A DNA stretch of 64,000 bases, taken from the NCBI RefSeq assembly GCF_000421645.1, contig NZ_ATXK01000001.1, positions 868,001 through 932,000 on the forward strand, in the 5' to 3' direction. This DNA comes from Aurantimonas coralicida DSM 14790. Lineage in GTDB: Bacteria > Pseudomonadota > Alphaproteobacteria > Rhizobiales > Rhizobiaceae. Of the stretch, positions 1 through 12,457 are shown piece by piece (the stretch's first letter is position 1; each line of letters starts with the position of its first letter). Below the pieces are notes generated by a model. That model worked only from the letters and a program-made list of their open reading frames with translations, ran no database searches and was not told the origin of the DNA. A program made the translations under genes and the position numbers.

Positions 1-1
1 G

Positions 2-2403
<2,402 letters not shown>

Positions 2404-2416
2404 CCGCAGGGACGGC

Positions 2417-4471
2417 ATGACCTACGCAATCACGGCCGAGCGCGGCAGGCCCGCCGCGCTCGGCGCGACGCTCGACGGCGACGGCGTCCATTTCGCCGTC
2501 CACTCCGAGAATGCCGACGCCATCCAGCTCTGCCTCTTCGACCCGACCGGCACGCGGGAAACCGCGCGGCTCGTCCTGCCCGGCGAAAAGGACGGCCGGC
2601 ACTACGGCTTCGTGCCGGGCCTTGCGGCCGGCGCCCGCTACGGCCTTCGTGCGCTTGGCCCCTACCGACCGAAGGACGGCCATCGCTTCGACCCGTCCAA
2701 GCTCCTCGCCGATCCCTATGCGGTGCAACTCGACCGCCCCTTCCTCTATCATCCGGTGCTCGCAGCCCCGCCCGAGCGCCAGCTCGACAGTGCGCCCTAC
2801 ATGCCGCGGGCGCTCGTCACTGCGCTCGATCGCAGCGCCGCGCCCCTGCCCTTTGCCGCCCCCGGCCTGACCTACGAGGTGCTGGTCCGCGCCTATTCCC
2901 AGCGCCATCCGGATGTCCCGGCCGAGATCCGCGGTACCGTCGCCGCCCTCGCCGAACCCGTCTTCCTCGATCACATGGAGAAGCTCGGCGTCGAGACCGT
3001 TGAGCTGATGCCCCTCGCCGCCTGGATCGACGAGGGCCATCTCTCGGCACACGGCCTGACCAATGCCTGGGGCTACAATCCGATCACCCACATGGCGCCC
3101 GACCCGCGGCTTGCGCCGGGCGGCTTTGCCGAGATCCGCCGGGTGGTCGATGCGCTCCATGCGCGCGGCATCAAGGTGCTGCTCGACGTCGTGCTGAACC
3201 ATTCCGGCGAGGGCGACGAGAACGGGCCGACGGTCTGCTATCGCGGCCTCGACAATCTCCTCTACTACCGCCACGCCGAGGACGAGCCGGGCCTGCTCGT
3301 CAACGACACCGGCACCGGCAACACCCTTGCCACCCACCGCGAACCGGTGGCGCGGCTGTGCATCGACGCACTGCGAACCTGGGTCGAGGCGACCGGCCTC
3401 GACGGCTTCCGCTACGATCTCGCCCCGGTGATGGGACGGCTGGACGACGGCTTCTCAGCCGACGCGCCGTTCTTCCGCATGCTCGCCGCCGATCCCGTCC
3501 TGAAGCACCGCATCCATGTCGCCGAACCCTGGGACATCGGTCCCGGCGGCTACCAGGTCGGCCGGTTTCCCAAGCCCTGGTTCGAATGGCAGGACAAGTT
3601 CCGCGACGATGTCCGCCGCTTCTGGCGCGGCGATGCCGGCATGGTCGGGGCGCTGGCGACGCGCCTCGCCGGCTCGGCCGATCTCTACGACCGCGACGGC
3701 CGCCGCCCGTCGAGCGGCGTCAATTTCATCGCCGCCCATGACGGCTTCTCGCTGGCCGATATCGCCGCCTATGCCGAGAAGCACAACGCGGCCAATTGCG
3801 AGGGCAATCGCGACGGCCACAACGACAACCACTCCTGGAACAACGGCGTCGAGGGTGAGACCGACGATCCGGCCATCCTCGACGCGCGCGGCAAGGACAT
3901 CCGCGCCATGCTGGCGACGCTGATGGTCGCGCGCGGCACGCCGATGCTGGTGGCCGGCGACGAATTCGGCCGCAGCCAGGGCGGCAACAACAATGGCTAT
4001 GCCCAGGACAACGAGATCACCTGGCTCGACTGGGCGCGGGCCGACACGGATCTCGCCGCCTTCGTCGCCCGGCTGTCGCAACTGCGCCGTGCCCATCCGG
4101 CCCTCAACGCCGACCGCTTCCTCACCGGCCGCCCGGTCGAGGGCGGCGACGTCGAGGACGTCGTCTGGCTGCGCGAGGATGGCGCCCCCATGGAGCCCGG
4201 CGACTGGTCCGATCCGGAAAGGCGCTTCCTCGGCATGTCGGTCTATGCGCCGCGCGGCGAAGACGACATCGAGAGCGAGCGGGCGGTGATCTATCTCAAT
4301 GCCGGCGACGCCGACATCGCGGTCACGCTGCCGCCGCCGCGCCCCGACCACGCCTATTGCCTGCATCTCCAGTCGGACTGGCCGCAGCTCGAACCCCGGC
4401 GCATCGACGCGGCGGACGGGCTCATCGTCCAGTCCCGTTCGGTGTTCGTCATCCTCGAGGAGCGGCTCTGA
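2417..4471 (+). CDS. glgX: Glycogen debranching enzyme GlgX (isoamylase type)
   Basis: Hydrolyses alpha-1,6 branches of phosphorylase-limit glycogen. The protein is 684 residues from the ATG at 2417, which gives the expected N-terminus (MTYAITAERGRPAALG) of a CBM48 domain. The GH13 core follows: DVVLNHSGEG, then DGFRYDLA with nucleophile Asp ~334, AEPWDIG with acid/base Glu ~370, and FIAAHDGFSLAD. The frame stays open upstream into pgm, but the extra residues are low-complexity shadow of pgm, so 2417 is preferred. Third gene of the glgA-pgm-glgX run. There is a 122-nt gap before mutL. Confidence 0.95.
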   Translation: MTYAITAERGRPAALGATLDGDGVHFAVHSENADAIQLCLFDPTGTRETARLVLPGEKDGRHYGFVPGLAAGARYGLRALGPYRPKDGHRFDPSKLLADPYAVQLDRPFLYHPVLAAPPERQLDSAPYMPRALVTALDRSAAPLPFAAPGLTYEVLVRAYSQRHPDVPAEIRGTVAALAEPVFLDHMEKLGVETVELMPLAAWIDEGHLSAHGLTNAWGYNPITHMAPDPRLAPGGFAEIRRVVDALHARGIKVLLDVVLNHSGEGDENGPTVCYRGLDNLLYYRHAEDEPGLLVNDTGTGNTLATHREPVARLCIDALRTWVEATGLDGFRYDLAPVMGRLDDGFSADAPFFRMLAADPVLKHRIHVAEPWDIGPGGYQVGRFPKPWFEWQDKFRDDVRRFWRGDAGMVGALATRLAGSADLYDRDGRRPSSGVNFIAAHDGFSLADIAAYAEKHNAANCEGNRDGHNDNHSWNNGVEGETDDPAILDARGKDIRAMLATLMVARGTPMLVAGDEFGRSQGGNNNGYAQDNEITWLDWARADTDLAAFVARLSQLRRAHPALNADRFLTGRPVEGGDVEDVVWLREDGAPMEPGDWSDPERRFLGMSVYAPRGEDDIESERAVIYLNAGDADIAVTLPPPRPDHAYCLHLQSDWPQLEPRRIDAADGLIVQSRSVFVILEERL

Positions 4472-4593
4472 TCGCCGCGCCGTCCACAGGCGTGGCACCG
4501 GACCGGTTTGCTGCGGCCCCGGCGAGCCGGTAAGAACGGCAGGCGCGCGGCGATGCTCCGCGCCCCCTTGACCGCGAACCGGGCCCGTATCCC

Positions 4594-6462
4594 ATGCCCA
4601 TCCAGCAGCTCTCCGATGCCCTGATTGACCAGATCGCTGCCGGCGAAGTCGTCGAGCGGCCGGCCAGCGTCGTCAAGGAGCTGGTCGAGAACGCCCTCGA
4701 TGCCGGCGCAAGGCGCATCGAGATCGCCACGGCCGGCGGCGGCAAGAATCTCATCCGGATCAGCGACGACGGCTGCGGCATTCCGGCCGCCGAGATGCCG
4801 CTGGCGGTGCGCCGCCATTGCACCTCCAAGCTCGCCGGCGGCCTCGACGCTATCGGCACCCTCGGCTTTCGCGGCGAGGCCCTGCCCTCGATCGGCTCGG
4901 TCGGCCGGCTCAGCCTGAAGTCCCGGGCCGCCGGCAGCGACGAAGCCTACGAGATCTGCGTCGAGGCGGGCCGCCCCTCCGAGCTGCGCCCCACCGCCCT
5001 GTCCCGGGGCACGGTGATCGAGGTCCGCGATCTCTTCCACGCCGTGCCCGCCCGGCTGAAATTCCTGAAGAGCGACCGGGCCGAATCCAGCGCGATCACC
5101 GAGATCGTCCGGCGCATCGCCATCGCCTTTCCGGGCGTCCGCTTCGAGCTGTCCGGCCCCGACCGCACGACGACGGTGTTCGAGGCGGTGCCCGGCGACG
5201 CACCGCTGCCGCGCATCGCCGACGTGCTGACGCAGGACTTCGCCGACAATGCCATCCCGGTGGACGCCATGCGCGAGGACGTGCGGCTGCGCGGCTTTGC
5301 CGGGATCCCGACCTACAATCGCGGCAATGGCCAGCAGCAATTCTTCTACGTCAATGGCCGGCCGGTCCGCGACAAGACGCTGCATTCGGCCCTGCGCGGC
5401 GCCTATGCCGACGTTCTGGCCCGCGACCGCCATCCCGTCGCGGTCCTGTTTCTCGACCTCGACCCGGCCCTCGTCGACGTCAATGTCCATCCGGCCAAGG
5501 CCGATGTGCGGTTCCGCGATCCAGGGCTGGTGCGCGGCCTGATCGTCGGCTCGCTGCGCCAGGCCTTCAACGAGGCCGGCCTGCGTTCGGCGACCACCAA
5601 CGCCTCCGGTCTGATGGCCCGCTTCCGGGGCGCCGCCCCCGCCGAGCCGGCACCGGTGACGCCGGCCCCGCGCCGTTTCGACGGCTTCGCGCCCGGCGGC
5701 TTCGCCGCGCCGCGCCAGGCCGCTTATGCCGCCGAGGCCTCGCCCTACCGGCCCCTCGATATGGGCGCCGATGCCGCGACCCTCGACCGCGCAGCTGACG
5801 CCGGCTCCGCCGCCACGCCGGCGCCCGCCGCCTACGCTGCCGCCAACACCGAGCCCACCGAGGACGGGGCGAACGGGGCCGACCATCCGCTGGGTGCGGC
5901 CAAGGCGCAGTTCCACCGCAACTTCATCGTGTCCGAGACCGAGGACGGCATCGTCATCGTCGACCAGCACGCCGCCCATGAGCGCCTCGTCTACGAGGCG
6001 TTGAAGACGGCCCTGCACGGCCGCCCCCTCGCCTCGCAGCTGCTGCTGATCCCGGAGATCGTCGATCTGCCGGAGGACGACGTCGATCGCCTCGCCGAGC
6101 AGGCGGAGACCTTCGCCCGGCTCGGCCTCGGCATCGAGCGCTTCGGTCCCGGCGCGGTGGCCGTGCGCGAGACGCCGGCGATCCTCGGCAGCGTCGATTG
6201 CCAGCGTCTGGTGCGCGACCTCGCCGACGAGCTCGCCGAGGCCGGCACCGCCGACGCCGTGCGCGGCCGCATTGACCATGTCGCCGCGACCATCGCCTGC
6301 CACGGCTCGGTGCGCTCGGGACGGCTGATGAAGCCGGAAGAGATGAACGCGCTCCTGCGCGACATGGAGGCGACGCCCGGCTCAGGCCAGTGCAATCACG
6401 GCCGGCCGACCTTCATCGAGCTGAAGCTCGCCGACATCGAGAAGATGTTCGGCCGCCGCTGA
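4594..6462 (+). CDS. mutL: DNA mismatch repair protein MutL
   Basis: Mismatch-repair matchmaker with an N-terminal GHKL ATPase and a C-terminal dimerisation domain; 622 residues. The start context reads [30 protein letters not shown], of which the IAAGEV motif is diagnostic. ATPase motifs are ENALDAGA at ~32, DDGCGI and GFRGEAL. A proline/alanine-rich linker spans roughly 350-430. The C-terminal domain carries [12 protein letters not shown] at ~457, which fits the DQHA-X2-E-X4-E endonuclease motif, then ACHGS and CNHGRP. This indicates an intrinsic-nuclease MutL, as in bacteria that lack MutH. Same strand as glgX but probably a separate unit. Confidence 0.97.
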   Translation: MPIQQLSDALIDQIAAGEVVERPASVVKELVENALDAGARRIEIATAGGGKNLIRISDDGCGIPAAEMPLAVRRHCTSKLAGGLDAIGTLGFRGEALPSIGSVGRLSLKSRAAGSDEAYEICVEAGRPSELRPTALSRGTVIEVRDLFHAVPARLKFLKSDRAESSAITEIVRRIAIAFPGVRFELSGPDRTTTVFEAVPGDAPLPRIADVLTQDFADNAIPVDAMREDVRLRGFAGIPTYNRGNGQQQFFYVNGRPVRDKTLHSALRGAYADVLARDRHPVAVLFLDLDPALVDVNVHPAKADVRFRDPGLVRGLIVGSLRQAFNEAGLRSATTNASGLMARFRGAAPAEPAPVTPAPRRFDGFAPGGFAAPRQAAYAAEASPYRPLDMGADAATLDRAADAGSAATPAPAAYAAANTEPTEDGANGADHPLGAAKAQFHRNFIVSETEDGIVIVDQHAAHERLVYEALKTALHGRPLASQLLLIPEIVDLPEDDVDRLAEQAETFARLGLGIERFGPGAVAVRETPAILGSVDCQRLVRDLADELAEAGTADAVRGRIDHVAATIACHGSVRSGRLMKPEEMNALLRDMEATPGSGQCNHGRPTFIELKLADIEKMFGRR

Positions 6463-6559
6463 AGGCGAGGCGGTGCCATTTGACGGCTCCCCGGCCCGGC
6501 GTTAGTCAGAAGCCGACCGACCGGCTGGCAATGCCGGTCCACCGACAGCGGAGACATCC

Positions 6560-6772
6560 ATGAACCGCATGGAGAATGGCGGCGAGGCGAAGCTGCGCTA
6601 CGGCACGCCCGATTTTCAGGTCGTGCGGCCCGGCGCCTATGTGCGCTGCGCCGTGACCGGCGAGGCGATCCCGCTCGACCTGTTGCGCTACTGGAGCGTC
6701 GAGCGCCAGGAAGCCTATGTCGACGGCGAGGCCTCGTTCCGCCGCGAAAAGGAAGTCGCCAGCAAGGGCTGA
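6560..6772 (+). CDS. DUF2093 domain-containing small protein
   Basis: A 70-residue protein matching the alphaproteobacterial DUF2093 family. The core reads AKLRYGTPDFQVVRPGAYVRCAVTG, then IPLDLLRYWSVERQEAYVDGE, with a basic tail. No signal peptide or membrane segment is evident. The start at 6560 is supported by GGAG about 6 nt upstream. It sits 97 nt after mutL and converges with the leftward lpxK gene, whose stop is 19 nt away. The biochemical function is unknown; family recognition rests on the typical sequence and length. Confidence 0.85.
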   Translation: MNRMENGGEAKLRYGTPDFQVVRPGAYVRCAVTGEAIPLDLLRYWSVERQEAYVDGEASFRREKEVASKG

Positions 6773-6791
6773 GACGGACCGCTCCGGCCGC

Positions 6792-7823
6792 TCAGCCGAA
6801 TTTGCGACGACGGAAGGCGCGCCGCGTATCGCGGATGATGCGGGCGCCGAGGCTCTGCGGCGCGAAGCCGAGCGCCACGTCGAGCACCTCGCATTCCTTC
6901 AGGAACAGCTGCATCGCGGCGGATCCCGTTGCCAGCCGCACCGCATCCTTGCGCGTCGTCACCATCTGCAGGCCTTCGCGCCAGGCCGAGGCCGACAGAT
7001 CGTCCATGTCGTCGCTGGAAAAGACATGGTGGTCGGGAAAGTCGCGGGTCTCGACGATCTCGGCGCCGAGCGCGGTCAGGCTGGCGTAGAATTTCGCCGG
7101 ATCGGCGATGCCGGCGAAGGCCAGCACCCGCAGCCCGGCGAAGCGGGCGCCGTTCTCCGGCTCCAGTGCCGCCTCGAAGATCGGCTTGTTGCCCCGCGCC
7201 GTCTGCCGGATGACGGCATCGCCGGCGCTGCCCTCGCCGATCACCAATAGTGCGTCGGCATAGCGGATCTGGTCGATGAGCGGCGCGCGTACAGGCCCGG
7301 CCGGCACCACGGCGCCATTGCCGAGACCACGCCGCGCATCCACCGCGATCAGCGCGAAGTCGATCGCCAGCCGGGCGCTCTGGAAGCCGTCATCCATGAT
7401 GATGAAGTCGACGCCGCGCTCGGCGAGCAGCTTCTGCGCGGCCTGCCGGCGGTTCACCGCGACGCAGGTCGGCGCGACGCTCGCCAGGAGCAGCGGCTCG
7501 TCGCCGACCTCGGCCGCGCTGTGATGGGCCGGATCGACCAGCACGGCGCCGCGGCTGGCCCGCCCGTGGCCGCGCGACACGAAGCCGGGGCGCAGCCCCT
7601 CGGCGAGCGCGGCGCGCCCGAGCGCCATGGCGGTCGGCGTCTTGCCGCCTCCCCCGACGGTAAAGTTTCCGACGCACAGTACTGGCACCCCGACATCGGC
7701 GCGCTCGCCGTGCTCCAGATTGCGCCGGGCCACGCGCCCGTAGACCGCCGCCGCCGGTGCCAGCATCAGGCTCTGCCAGGCTTTCGGCCGCCACCAGAAG
7801 GGCGGCGTCTCGGCCCGCATCAT
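6792..7823 (-). CDS. lpxK: Tetraacyldisaccharide 4'-kinase
   Basis: Phosphorylates the 4' position of the lipid A precursor disaccharide to form lipid IVA at the inner face of the cytoplasmic membrane. The protein is 343 residues. A membrane-associated N-terminus (PFWWRPKAWQSLMLAPAAAVYG) precedes the P-loop VLCVGNFTVGGGGKTPTA, and the family's IIMDDGFQSARL segment follows. The ATGA overlap with the waaA stop makes it the distal gene of a leftward envelope run. The order (DUF374 acyltransferase)-waaA-lpxK is typical of Hyphomicrobiales. Confidence 0.96.
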   Translation of the reverse strand: MMRAETPPFWWRPKAWQSLMLAPAAAVYGRVARRNLEHGERADVGVPVLCVGNFTVGGGGKTPTAMALGRAALAEGLRPGFVSRGHGRASRGAVLVDPAHHSAAEVGDEPLLLASVAPTCVAVNRRQAAQKLLAERGVDFIIMDDGFQSARLAIDFALIAVDARRGLGNGAVVPAGPVRAPLIDQIRYADALLVIGEGSAGDAVIRQTARGNKPIFEAALEPENGARFAGLRVLAFAGIADPAKFYASLTALGAEIVETRDFPDHHVFSSDDMDDLSASAWREGLQMVTTRKDAVRLATGSAAMQLFLKECEVLDVALGFAPQSLGARIIRDTRRAFRRRKFG

Positions 7824-9148
7824 CGCGGCGCCGCCGGACGGTTGCAGCGGTCAAGGCCCACCGACAGCTTCAGCGGATGCAGGAACGGCTGCAGTGCCTG
7901 CATGGTCCGCGGCAGCGCGCCGCGCATCTCCTCCACCGTCGTCGCCGAGGCCCGCTTCATGCGGGCAAGCGCGGCGGGATCGTCGAGGATCTGCACAAGG
8001 CAGGCGGCCAGCGTGTCGCCGTCGCGCACGATCTTGGCGCCGCCATTCTTCAACAGCCGCTGATAGGCGTCGCGGAAATTCTGGACATAGCGGCCCGACA
8101 GGATCGCGGTGCCCAGCATCGCCGCCTCGAGCGGGTTCTGGCCGCCCTCGCCGGTCACCGACTTGCCGAGAAAGGCGATGTCGGTGAGCCGCAGATAGAG
8201 CCCCATCTCGCCCATCGTGTCGCCGAGCAGGATATCGGTTTCCGCATCGGGAAGGTCGCCCCGGCTGCGCCGCGCGACCTTGAGGCCGGCGCCGGTCAGC
8301 TCGGCCTCGATCTCGTCGCCGCGCGTCGTGTGGCGCGGCACCACAATCGTCAGAAGGCCGGGATGGCTTGCGGCCAGCTTGCGATGCACCTCGCCGGCCA
8401 GCGTCTCCTCGCCGGCATGGGTGGAGAGCGCCGCCCAGCGGGGCCGCTCGCCCAGCGCCGCGATCATCTCGTCCAGCGCCGCGCCGGGGCTTGGCGGCGG
8501 AGCGGTATCGGCCTTCAGATTGCCCGCCACCGAAACGGCCCGCGCGCCCAGGAGATGGAAGCGCTCGCCGTCCACATCCGACTGGGCGACCACATGCGCC
8601 AGTGTTTCCATCAGCGCCTCGGCGAGCCACGGCGCCGACTTCCAGCGCTTGAACGAGCGGTCCGACAGGCGCGCATTGACCAGCACCTGCGGAATGCGCC
8701 GCCGGTTCAGCTCCATCAGCGTCGTCGGCCAGATCTCGCTTTCCGCCACGATCGCCACGTCCGGGCACCAATGGTCGAGGAAGCGATGGATGGAGGGGCC
8801 GAGATCGAGCGGCACATATTGGTGGATGACGCAGTCGCCGAGCCGTTCGGCGACCAGCGTCGCCGAGGTCATCGTGCCGGTGGTCATCAGGACGGAGATG
8901 CCGTCGGCCGCGATCGCCCGCACCAGCGGCGTGACCGCGGCGCTTTCGCCGACGCTCGCCGCATGCACCCAGACCAGCGGACCGGCCGGGCGCTCGACAC
9001 TGGCATGACCGTAGCGTTCGCGGCGGCGCAAGGGGTCTTCCTTGCCCCGCGAGGTGCGGTAGCCGACATAGGGGCCGAGCAGCGGATAGACGAGCGTGCC
9101 GGCCGCCCGGTAGGAGGCGAGTGCGGCGCGGGCCAGGAAATCGCTCAC
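7820..9148 (-). CDS. waaA: 3-deoxy-D-manno-octulosonic acid (Kdo) transferase
   Basis: GT30 enzyme that transfers Kdo from CMP-Kdo to lipid IVA; inner-membrane associated. The protein is 442 residues from a GTG start that overlaps the upstream stop (GTGA). An N-terminal hydrophobic/basic anchor is followed by the family motif GPLVWVHAASVGES, then MTTGTMTSA and CPDVAIVAESEIWPT. The C-terminal half contains LGDTMGEMGLYLRLTDIAFLGKS and GGQNPLEAAMLGT, which resemble the CMP-Kdo-binding region. It overlaps lpxK downstream by 4 nt, so the two are almost certainly co-translated. Confidence 0.96.
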   Translation of the reverse strand: MSDFLARAALASYRAAGTLVYPLLGPYVGYRTSRGKEDPLRRRERYGHASVERPAGPLVWVHAASVGESAAVTPLVRAIAADGISVLMTTGTMTSATLVAERLGDCVIHQYVPLDLGPSIHRFLDHWCPDVAIVAESEIWPTTLMELNRRRIPQVLVNARLSDRSFKRWKSAPWLAEALMETLAHVVAQSDVDGERFHLLGARAVSVAGNLKADTAPPPSPGAALDEMIAALGERPRWAALSTHAGEETLAGEVHRKLAASHPGLLTIVVPRHTTRGDEIEAELTGAGLKVARRSRGDLPDAETDILLGDTMGEMGLYLRLTDIAFLGKSVTGEGGQNPLEAAMLGTAILSGRYVQNFRDAYQRLLKNGGAKIVRDGDTLAACLVQILDDPAALARMKRASATTVEEMRGALPRTMQALQPFLHPLKLSVGLDRCNRPAAPR

Positions 9149-9933
9149 GCAACCCTCCCGACCAGCCGCTCGGCCGCGACATTCGCCGCCTCGATCGCCA
9201 GCGTGATCTCGCGCCGCTTGGCCTCCATCTCCTCCGCGTCGGCATCGGCCGCCACATGGATCGGTTCGCCGACCACCACCGCAATGCGGCCGAAGGGCAG
9301 CGGCACCGTCGTCTTGTCCCAGGAACTCTCGACCACGTAGCGCCGGCTGGTGACCGCCGCCGACGGCAGGACCGGCCGGCCGGAAATCCGCGCCAGCGTG
9401 ACGATGCCGAGCCCCGCGTCGCGCGGCACGCCCTTCGGCACGTCGGCGATCATGCAGACGCCGAAGCCGCGGGCGAGATAGCGGCGCAGCGCGATCAGCG
9501 CCTTGGCCCCGCCCTTCTGGGCCCGCACCGGTCCGGCGCGTCCGCCCGAGCCGCGCACCGTCTCAATGCCGAAGCGCGCGACCACGGCGGCGTTCATCTC
9601 CGCGTCGGCATTGCGCGACAGGAGCGCGACATAGGGCAGTTCGGCCGGCCGGAAGAACGGCGCCAGAAGATGCTGCCCGTGCCACAGGCCGACGATCGCC
9701 GGATGCTCGGCGGTCAGCCGGGCCCGCCAGTCGGTCGAGCCAGGCGCTTCCCTCTGGGTCGCATGGACGAGGCGCAGACCGCGATAGATCGCGCTGCCGC
9801 CGACCGCCATGGTCGCCGGGCTGCGGAGCAGGCGCCGGACGCGCTTGCGCCACGCGCGCAGGGTCCCCCGCGGGCGTTTCGGCGGAGCGCCGTCCTCGCC
9901 GGTTCGAGCCTGTGCCATCAATTCATCCGACAT
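9145..9933 (-). CDS. DUF374 lysophospholipid acyltransferase-like protein
   Basis: A 262-residue member of the LPLAT/DUF374 family found beside waaA and lpxK in many alphaproteobacteria. Visible features are a basic N-terminus (RAWRKRVRRLLRSP), the acyltransferase-like GLWHGQHLLAPFF (His-containing motif I equivalent), [29 protein letters not shown] and MIADVPKGVPRDAG. Family context implies acylation of a lipid A or phospholipid substrate at the membrane; the actual substrate is unknown. Its stop overlaps the waaA GTG start. A short gap (39 nt) separates it from the DUF4170 gene upstream. Confidence 0.88.
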   Translation of the reverse strand: MSDELMAQARTGEDGAPPKRPRGTLRAWRKRVRRLLRSPATMAVGGSAIYRGLRLVHATQREAPGSTDWRARLTAEHPAIVGLWHGQHLLAPFFRPAELPYVALLSRNADAEMNAAVVARFGIETVRGSGGRAGPVRAQKGGAKALIALRRYLARGFGVCMIADVPKGVPRDAGLGIVTLARISGRPVLPSAAVTSRRYVVESSWDKTTVPLPFGRIAVVVGEPIHVAADADAEEMEAKRREITLAIEAANVAAERLVGRVA

Positions 9934-9972
9934 CGACGTCAGCCTGACCGCCTGTCCGGGGACAGACCGGCC

Positions 9973-10206
9973 TCACTGCTTGTCCGGGTCCATCAGCCGG
10001 TGCATGTGGACGATGAAATACCGCATGGCGGCGTTGTCCACGGTCTGCTGCGCCTTCGACCGCCAGGCCGTCAGGGCCGAGGCGTAGTCGGGAAAGATGC
10101 CGACGATGTCGAGATTGTCGAGGTCCTTGAAATCGACGCTCTGGAGATCGTCCAGTTCGCCACCGAAGACCAGGTGAAGAAGCTGCTTGGGTTTCTGCTC
10201 TTCCAT
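9973..10206 (-). CDS. DUF4170 domain-containing protein
   Basis: A 77-residue protein fitting DUF4170: LLHLVFGGELDDLQSVDFKDLDNLDIVGIFPDY, then ALTAWRSKAQQTVDNAAMRYFIVHMHRLMDP. Two tandem ATGs exist (10209 and 10206). AGAGG stands about 5 nt before the second, so the start at 10206 is preferred. Function is unknown. In Hyphomicrobiales it regularly lies between the CysQ-like phosphatase and the DUF374/waaA genes, as here. The gap to the phosphatase stop is about 110 nt. Confidence 0.85.
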   Translation of the reverse strand: MEEQKPKQLLHLVFGGELDDLQSVDFKDLDNLDIVGIFPDYASALTAWRSKAQQTVDNAAMRYFIVHMHRLMDPDKQ

Positions 10207-10319
10207 CATGTCCTCTTTCGTCCTGCACCGCGCCGCGCGCGGCGCAGACTGGGGTGTTGTTACCGGGTGCAGCCTTGTCCTGCACCAAAATACCGTCCGC
10301 TCCAAGGCGGCGGCGCCGT

Positions 10320-11117
10320 TCAGTCGGGAACGGCCTCGGCGAGCCTTTGCAGCCGCGGCATCGCCGCCAGCGAGGCGGCCATCAGGATCTCGTGCCGCCG
10401 CCCCTCGCTGCGATAGACGGTCGGCAGGCCGGCCCGGCCGCACAGGAGGCCGCCCGCCCGCTCGATCAGGAGATCGGCGGCGGCGATGTCCCAGTCGCTG
10501 GCGCGCGGCCGGATCAGCGTCCCGTCGAGCCGCCCGCAGGCCACCAGCGCCAGCCGGTAGGCCAGCGACGGCACGGCCTTCTCGCTGGCGAAGGCTTCGC
10601 CATCGGAGGCCTCGACGCGCTTGCGCATGGAATCGGGCATCGCCAGCCGCATCCGCTCGCCCGGCCCCGGCTCGGCAACGGCGCAAGGGGCCCCGTTCAT
10701 CAGCGGCGTGCCGTCGGCGGTCACTTCGAAGATCTCGCCCATCGAGGGCGCCACGATGACGCCGACCACCGGACGGCCGTTCTCGACCACGGCGATCGAC
10801 ACGCACCAGGTGTCCTCGCCGCGCAGATAGGCCCGCGTGCCGTCGATCGGATCGACCACGAAGAAGCGGCTGCCGGTGCCCGTCCGTGCGTCGCCCGGCT
10901 GCATCTCCTCCGACACCCAGCCATAGTCCGGCCGGGCGCCCACCAGCGTGTTGCGCAGCATCAGATCGACGGCGAAATCCGCCTCGCTGACCGGGGAATT
11001 GCCCTCCTTCCACCAGACCTTGGGGTCGCGGCGAAAGAAGCCGAGCGCGATCTCGCCGGCCTCGACGGCCGCCGCCTTCACCAGTTCCAGATCGTCCTGG
11101 TAGCCCGACAAGATCAC
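10320..11117 (-). CDS. Inositol monophosphatase family protein (CysQ-like 3'(2'),5'-bisphosphate nucleotidase)
   Basis: A 265-residue Mg-dependent phosphatase of the IMPase/CysQ superfamily. Metal-site motifs are visible: WVSEE, then VVDPIDGTRAYLRG (the DPIDGT signature), and near the C-terminus ASDWDIAAADLLIERAGG. The start is GTG and overlaps the pmbA stop (GTGA). Either 3'-phosphoadenosine-5'-phosphate recycling (CysQ role) or inositol phosphate hydrolysis is possible; the motifs do not discriminate. The position next to pmbA and DUF4170 is the usual alphaproteobacterial arrangement. Confidence 0.88.
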   Translation of the reverse strand: MILSGYQDDLELVKAAAVEAGEIALGFFRRDPKVWWKEGNSPVSEADFAVDLMLRNTLVGARPDYGWVSEEMQPGDARTGTGSRFFVVDPIDGTRAYLRGEDTWCVSIAVVENGRPVVGVIVAPSMGEIFEVTADGTPLMNGAPCAVAEPGPGERMRLAMPDSMRKRVEASDGEAFASEKAVPSLAYRLALVACGRLDGTLIRPRASDWDIAAADLLIERAGGLLCGRAGLPTVYRSEGRRHEILMAASLAAMPRLQRLAEAVPD

Positions 11118-12457
11118 GCGCCCGCCACGGTCATGGAGCCGATCCGCAGGGTCGGCACCACGGTGGAGAACCGTTCGTCGAGATCGTCGGCCGCCGTCAG
11201 CGAGGCCAGCATGTCGGTGAGGTTGCCGGCGATGGTCAGCTCGGATACCGGCGTGGTCAGCTCGCCATTCTCGATGAGATAGCCCGAGGCGCCGCAGCTG
11301 TAGTCGCCGGTCACCAGATTGGTGCCGTGGCCGATCAGCTCGTCGATATAGAGCCCGGTGCCGGTCTCGTGGATCAGCGCCTCGCGCGACATCCGCCCGG
11401 GCGACAGGAGGACGTTGCTCGACGAGGGCGACACGCCGTTGCCGCCGCGTGCCGCGCGGCCGTTGCTCTGAAGGCCAAGCTCCGTCGCCGTCGCCGTGTC
11501 GAGCAGCCAGTTGCGCAGGATGCCGTTCTCGACCAGCGCCATCGGCGCGCCGCGCACGCCCTCGCCGTCGAAGGGGCGCGAGCCCGGCCGCCGCGGTAAA
11601 AGCGGGTTGTCGGTCAGCGTGAAGCTTTCCGGCAGGATCGCCTGCCCCATGCGGTCCTTCAGGAAGCTCGTGCCGCGGGCGATCGCGGCGCCGTTGACCG
11701 CGGCCACGATGCTGCCGATCAGCCCCCGCGCGATGCGCGGATCGTAGAGGATCGGCATGCGGCCGGTGGCCGCCGTGCCGGGGTTGAGGCGCCGCACGGT
11801 CCGCTCGCCGGCGCGCCGGCCGATGGCCTCGGGGTCGTCGAGATCGGCGTAATGGATGCGGGAATCGAAATCATAGTCCCGCTGCATGCCGACGCCGGTG
11901 CCGGCGATGACGCTGATCGAGCGCGAAAAGCCCGAGCGCATGCGGTGGCCGGCAAAGCCCGAAGAGGTCGCCAGCACGAGGCCGGCCGCGCCTGCCGAGA
12001 CCGAGGCCCCACCGGAATTGGTCACGCCGGCAACGCCGCGCGCGGCCTCTTCCATCGCCAGCGCCTCGTCGATCATCGCCGTCGTGGCCAGATCGGTGTC
12101 GTCGTAGAGATCGAGACCAGGATCGTCGCGGCCGTCGGCCAGGCGGTCGGCATCGGCGAGCCGCGCGAAAGGATCCTCCGGCGAGACCTTCGCCATGGCG
12201 ATCGCTCGCTCGACCAGCGGCTGCGGATCGCTGTGGATGTCGCCCGAGACGGTGGCGACGCGCCGACCGACGAAGACGCGGAGCGACATGTCCTCGCTCT
12301 CGGAATTCTCCGTGTCCTCGACTGCGCCGAGCCGGACCGAAACCGATCGCCCGAAGGAGCGGACCACCGCCACGTCGCAGGCGTCGGCCCCGGCCTTTCG
12401 TGCGGTCTCGATGAGCCGCTCGGCGACCGAAAGGAGCCGCGTGCTGTCGTCGTCCAT
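11114..12457 (-). CDS. pmbA: TldD/PmbA family protein (PmbA/TldE subunit)
   Basis: A 447-residue PmbA/TldE-type protein, the partner of TldD in a heterodimeric metalloprotease known to process peptides and antitoxins. The N-terminus contains AERLIETARKAGADACDVAVVRSFGRSVSVR, and family-typical segments VFVGRRVATVSG, PRRPGSRPFDGEGVR and LIGHGTNLVTGDYSCGASGYLIENGE follow. It lacks an obvious HExxxH zinc motif, as expected for the TldE-like subunit. No tldD gene is in the window. It is the first gene of the leftward pmbA-cysQ-...-lpxK run and is divergent from the antiporter gene. Confidence 0.93.
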   Translation of the reverse strand: MDDDSTRLLSVAERLIETARKAGADACDVAVVRSFGRSVSVRLGAVEDTENSESEDMSLRVFVGRRVATVSGDIHSDPQPLVERAIAMAKVSPEDPFARLADADRLADGRDDPGLDLYDDTDLATTAMIDEALAMEEAARGVAGVTNSGGASVSAGAAGLVLATSSGFAGHRMRSGFSRSISVIAGTGVGMQRDYDFDSRIHYADLDDPEAIGRRAGERTVRRLNPGTAATGRMPILYDPRIARGLIGSIVAAVNGAAIARGTSFLKDRMGQAILPESFTLTDNPLLPRRPGSRPFDGEGVRGAPMALVENGILRNWLLDTATATELGLQSNGRAARGGNGVSPSSSNVLLSPGRMSREALIHETGTGLYIDELIGHGTNLVTGDYSCGASGYLIENGELTTPVSELTIAGNLTDMLASLTAADDLDERFSTVVPTLRIGSMTVAGA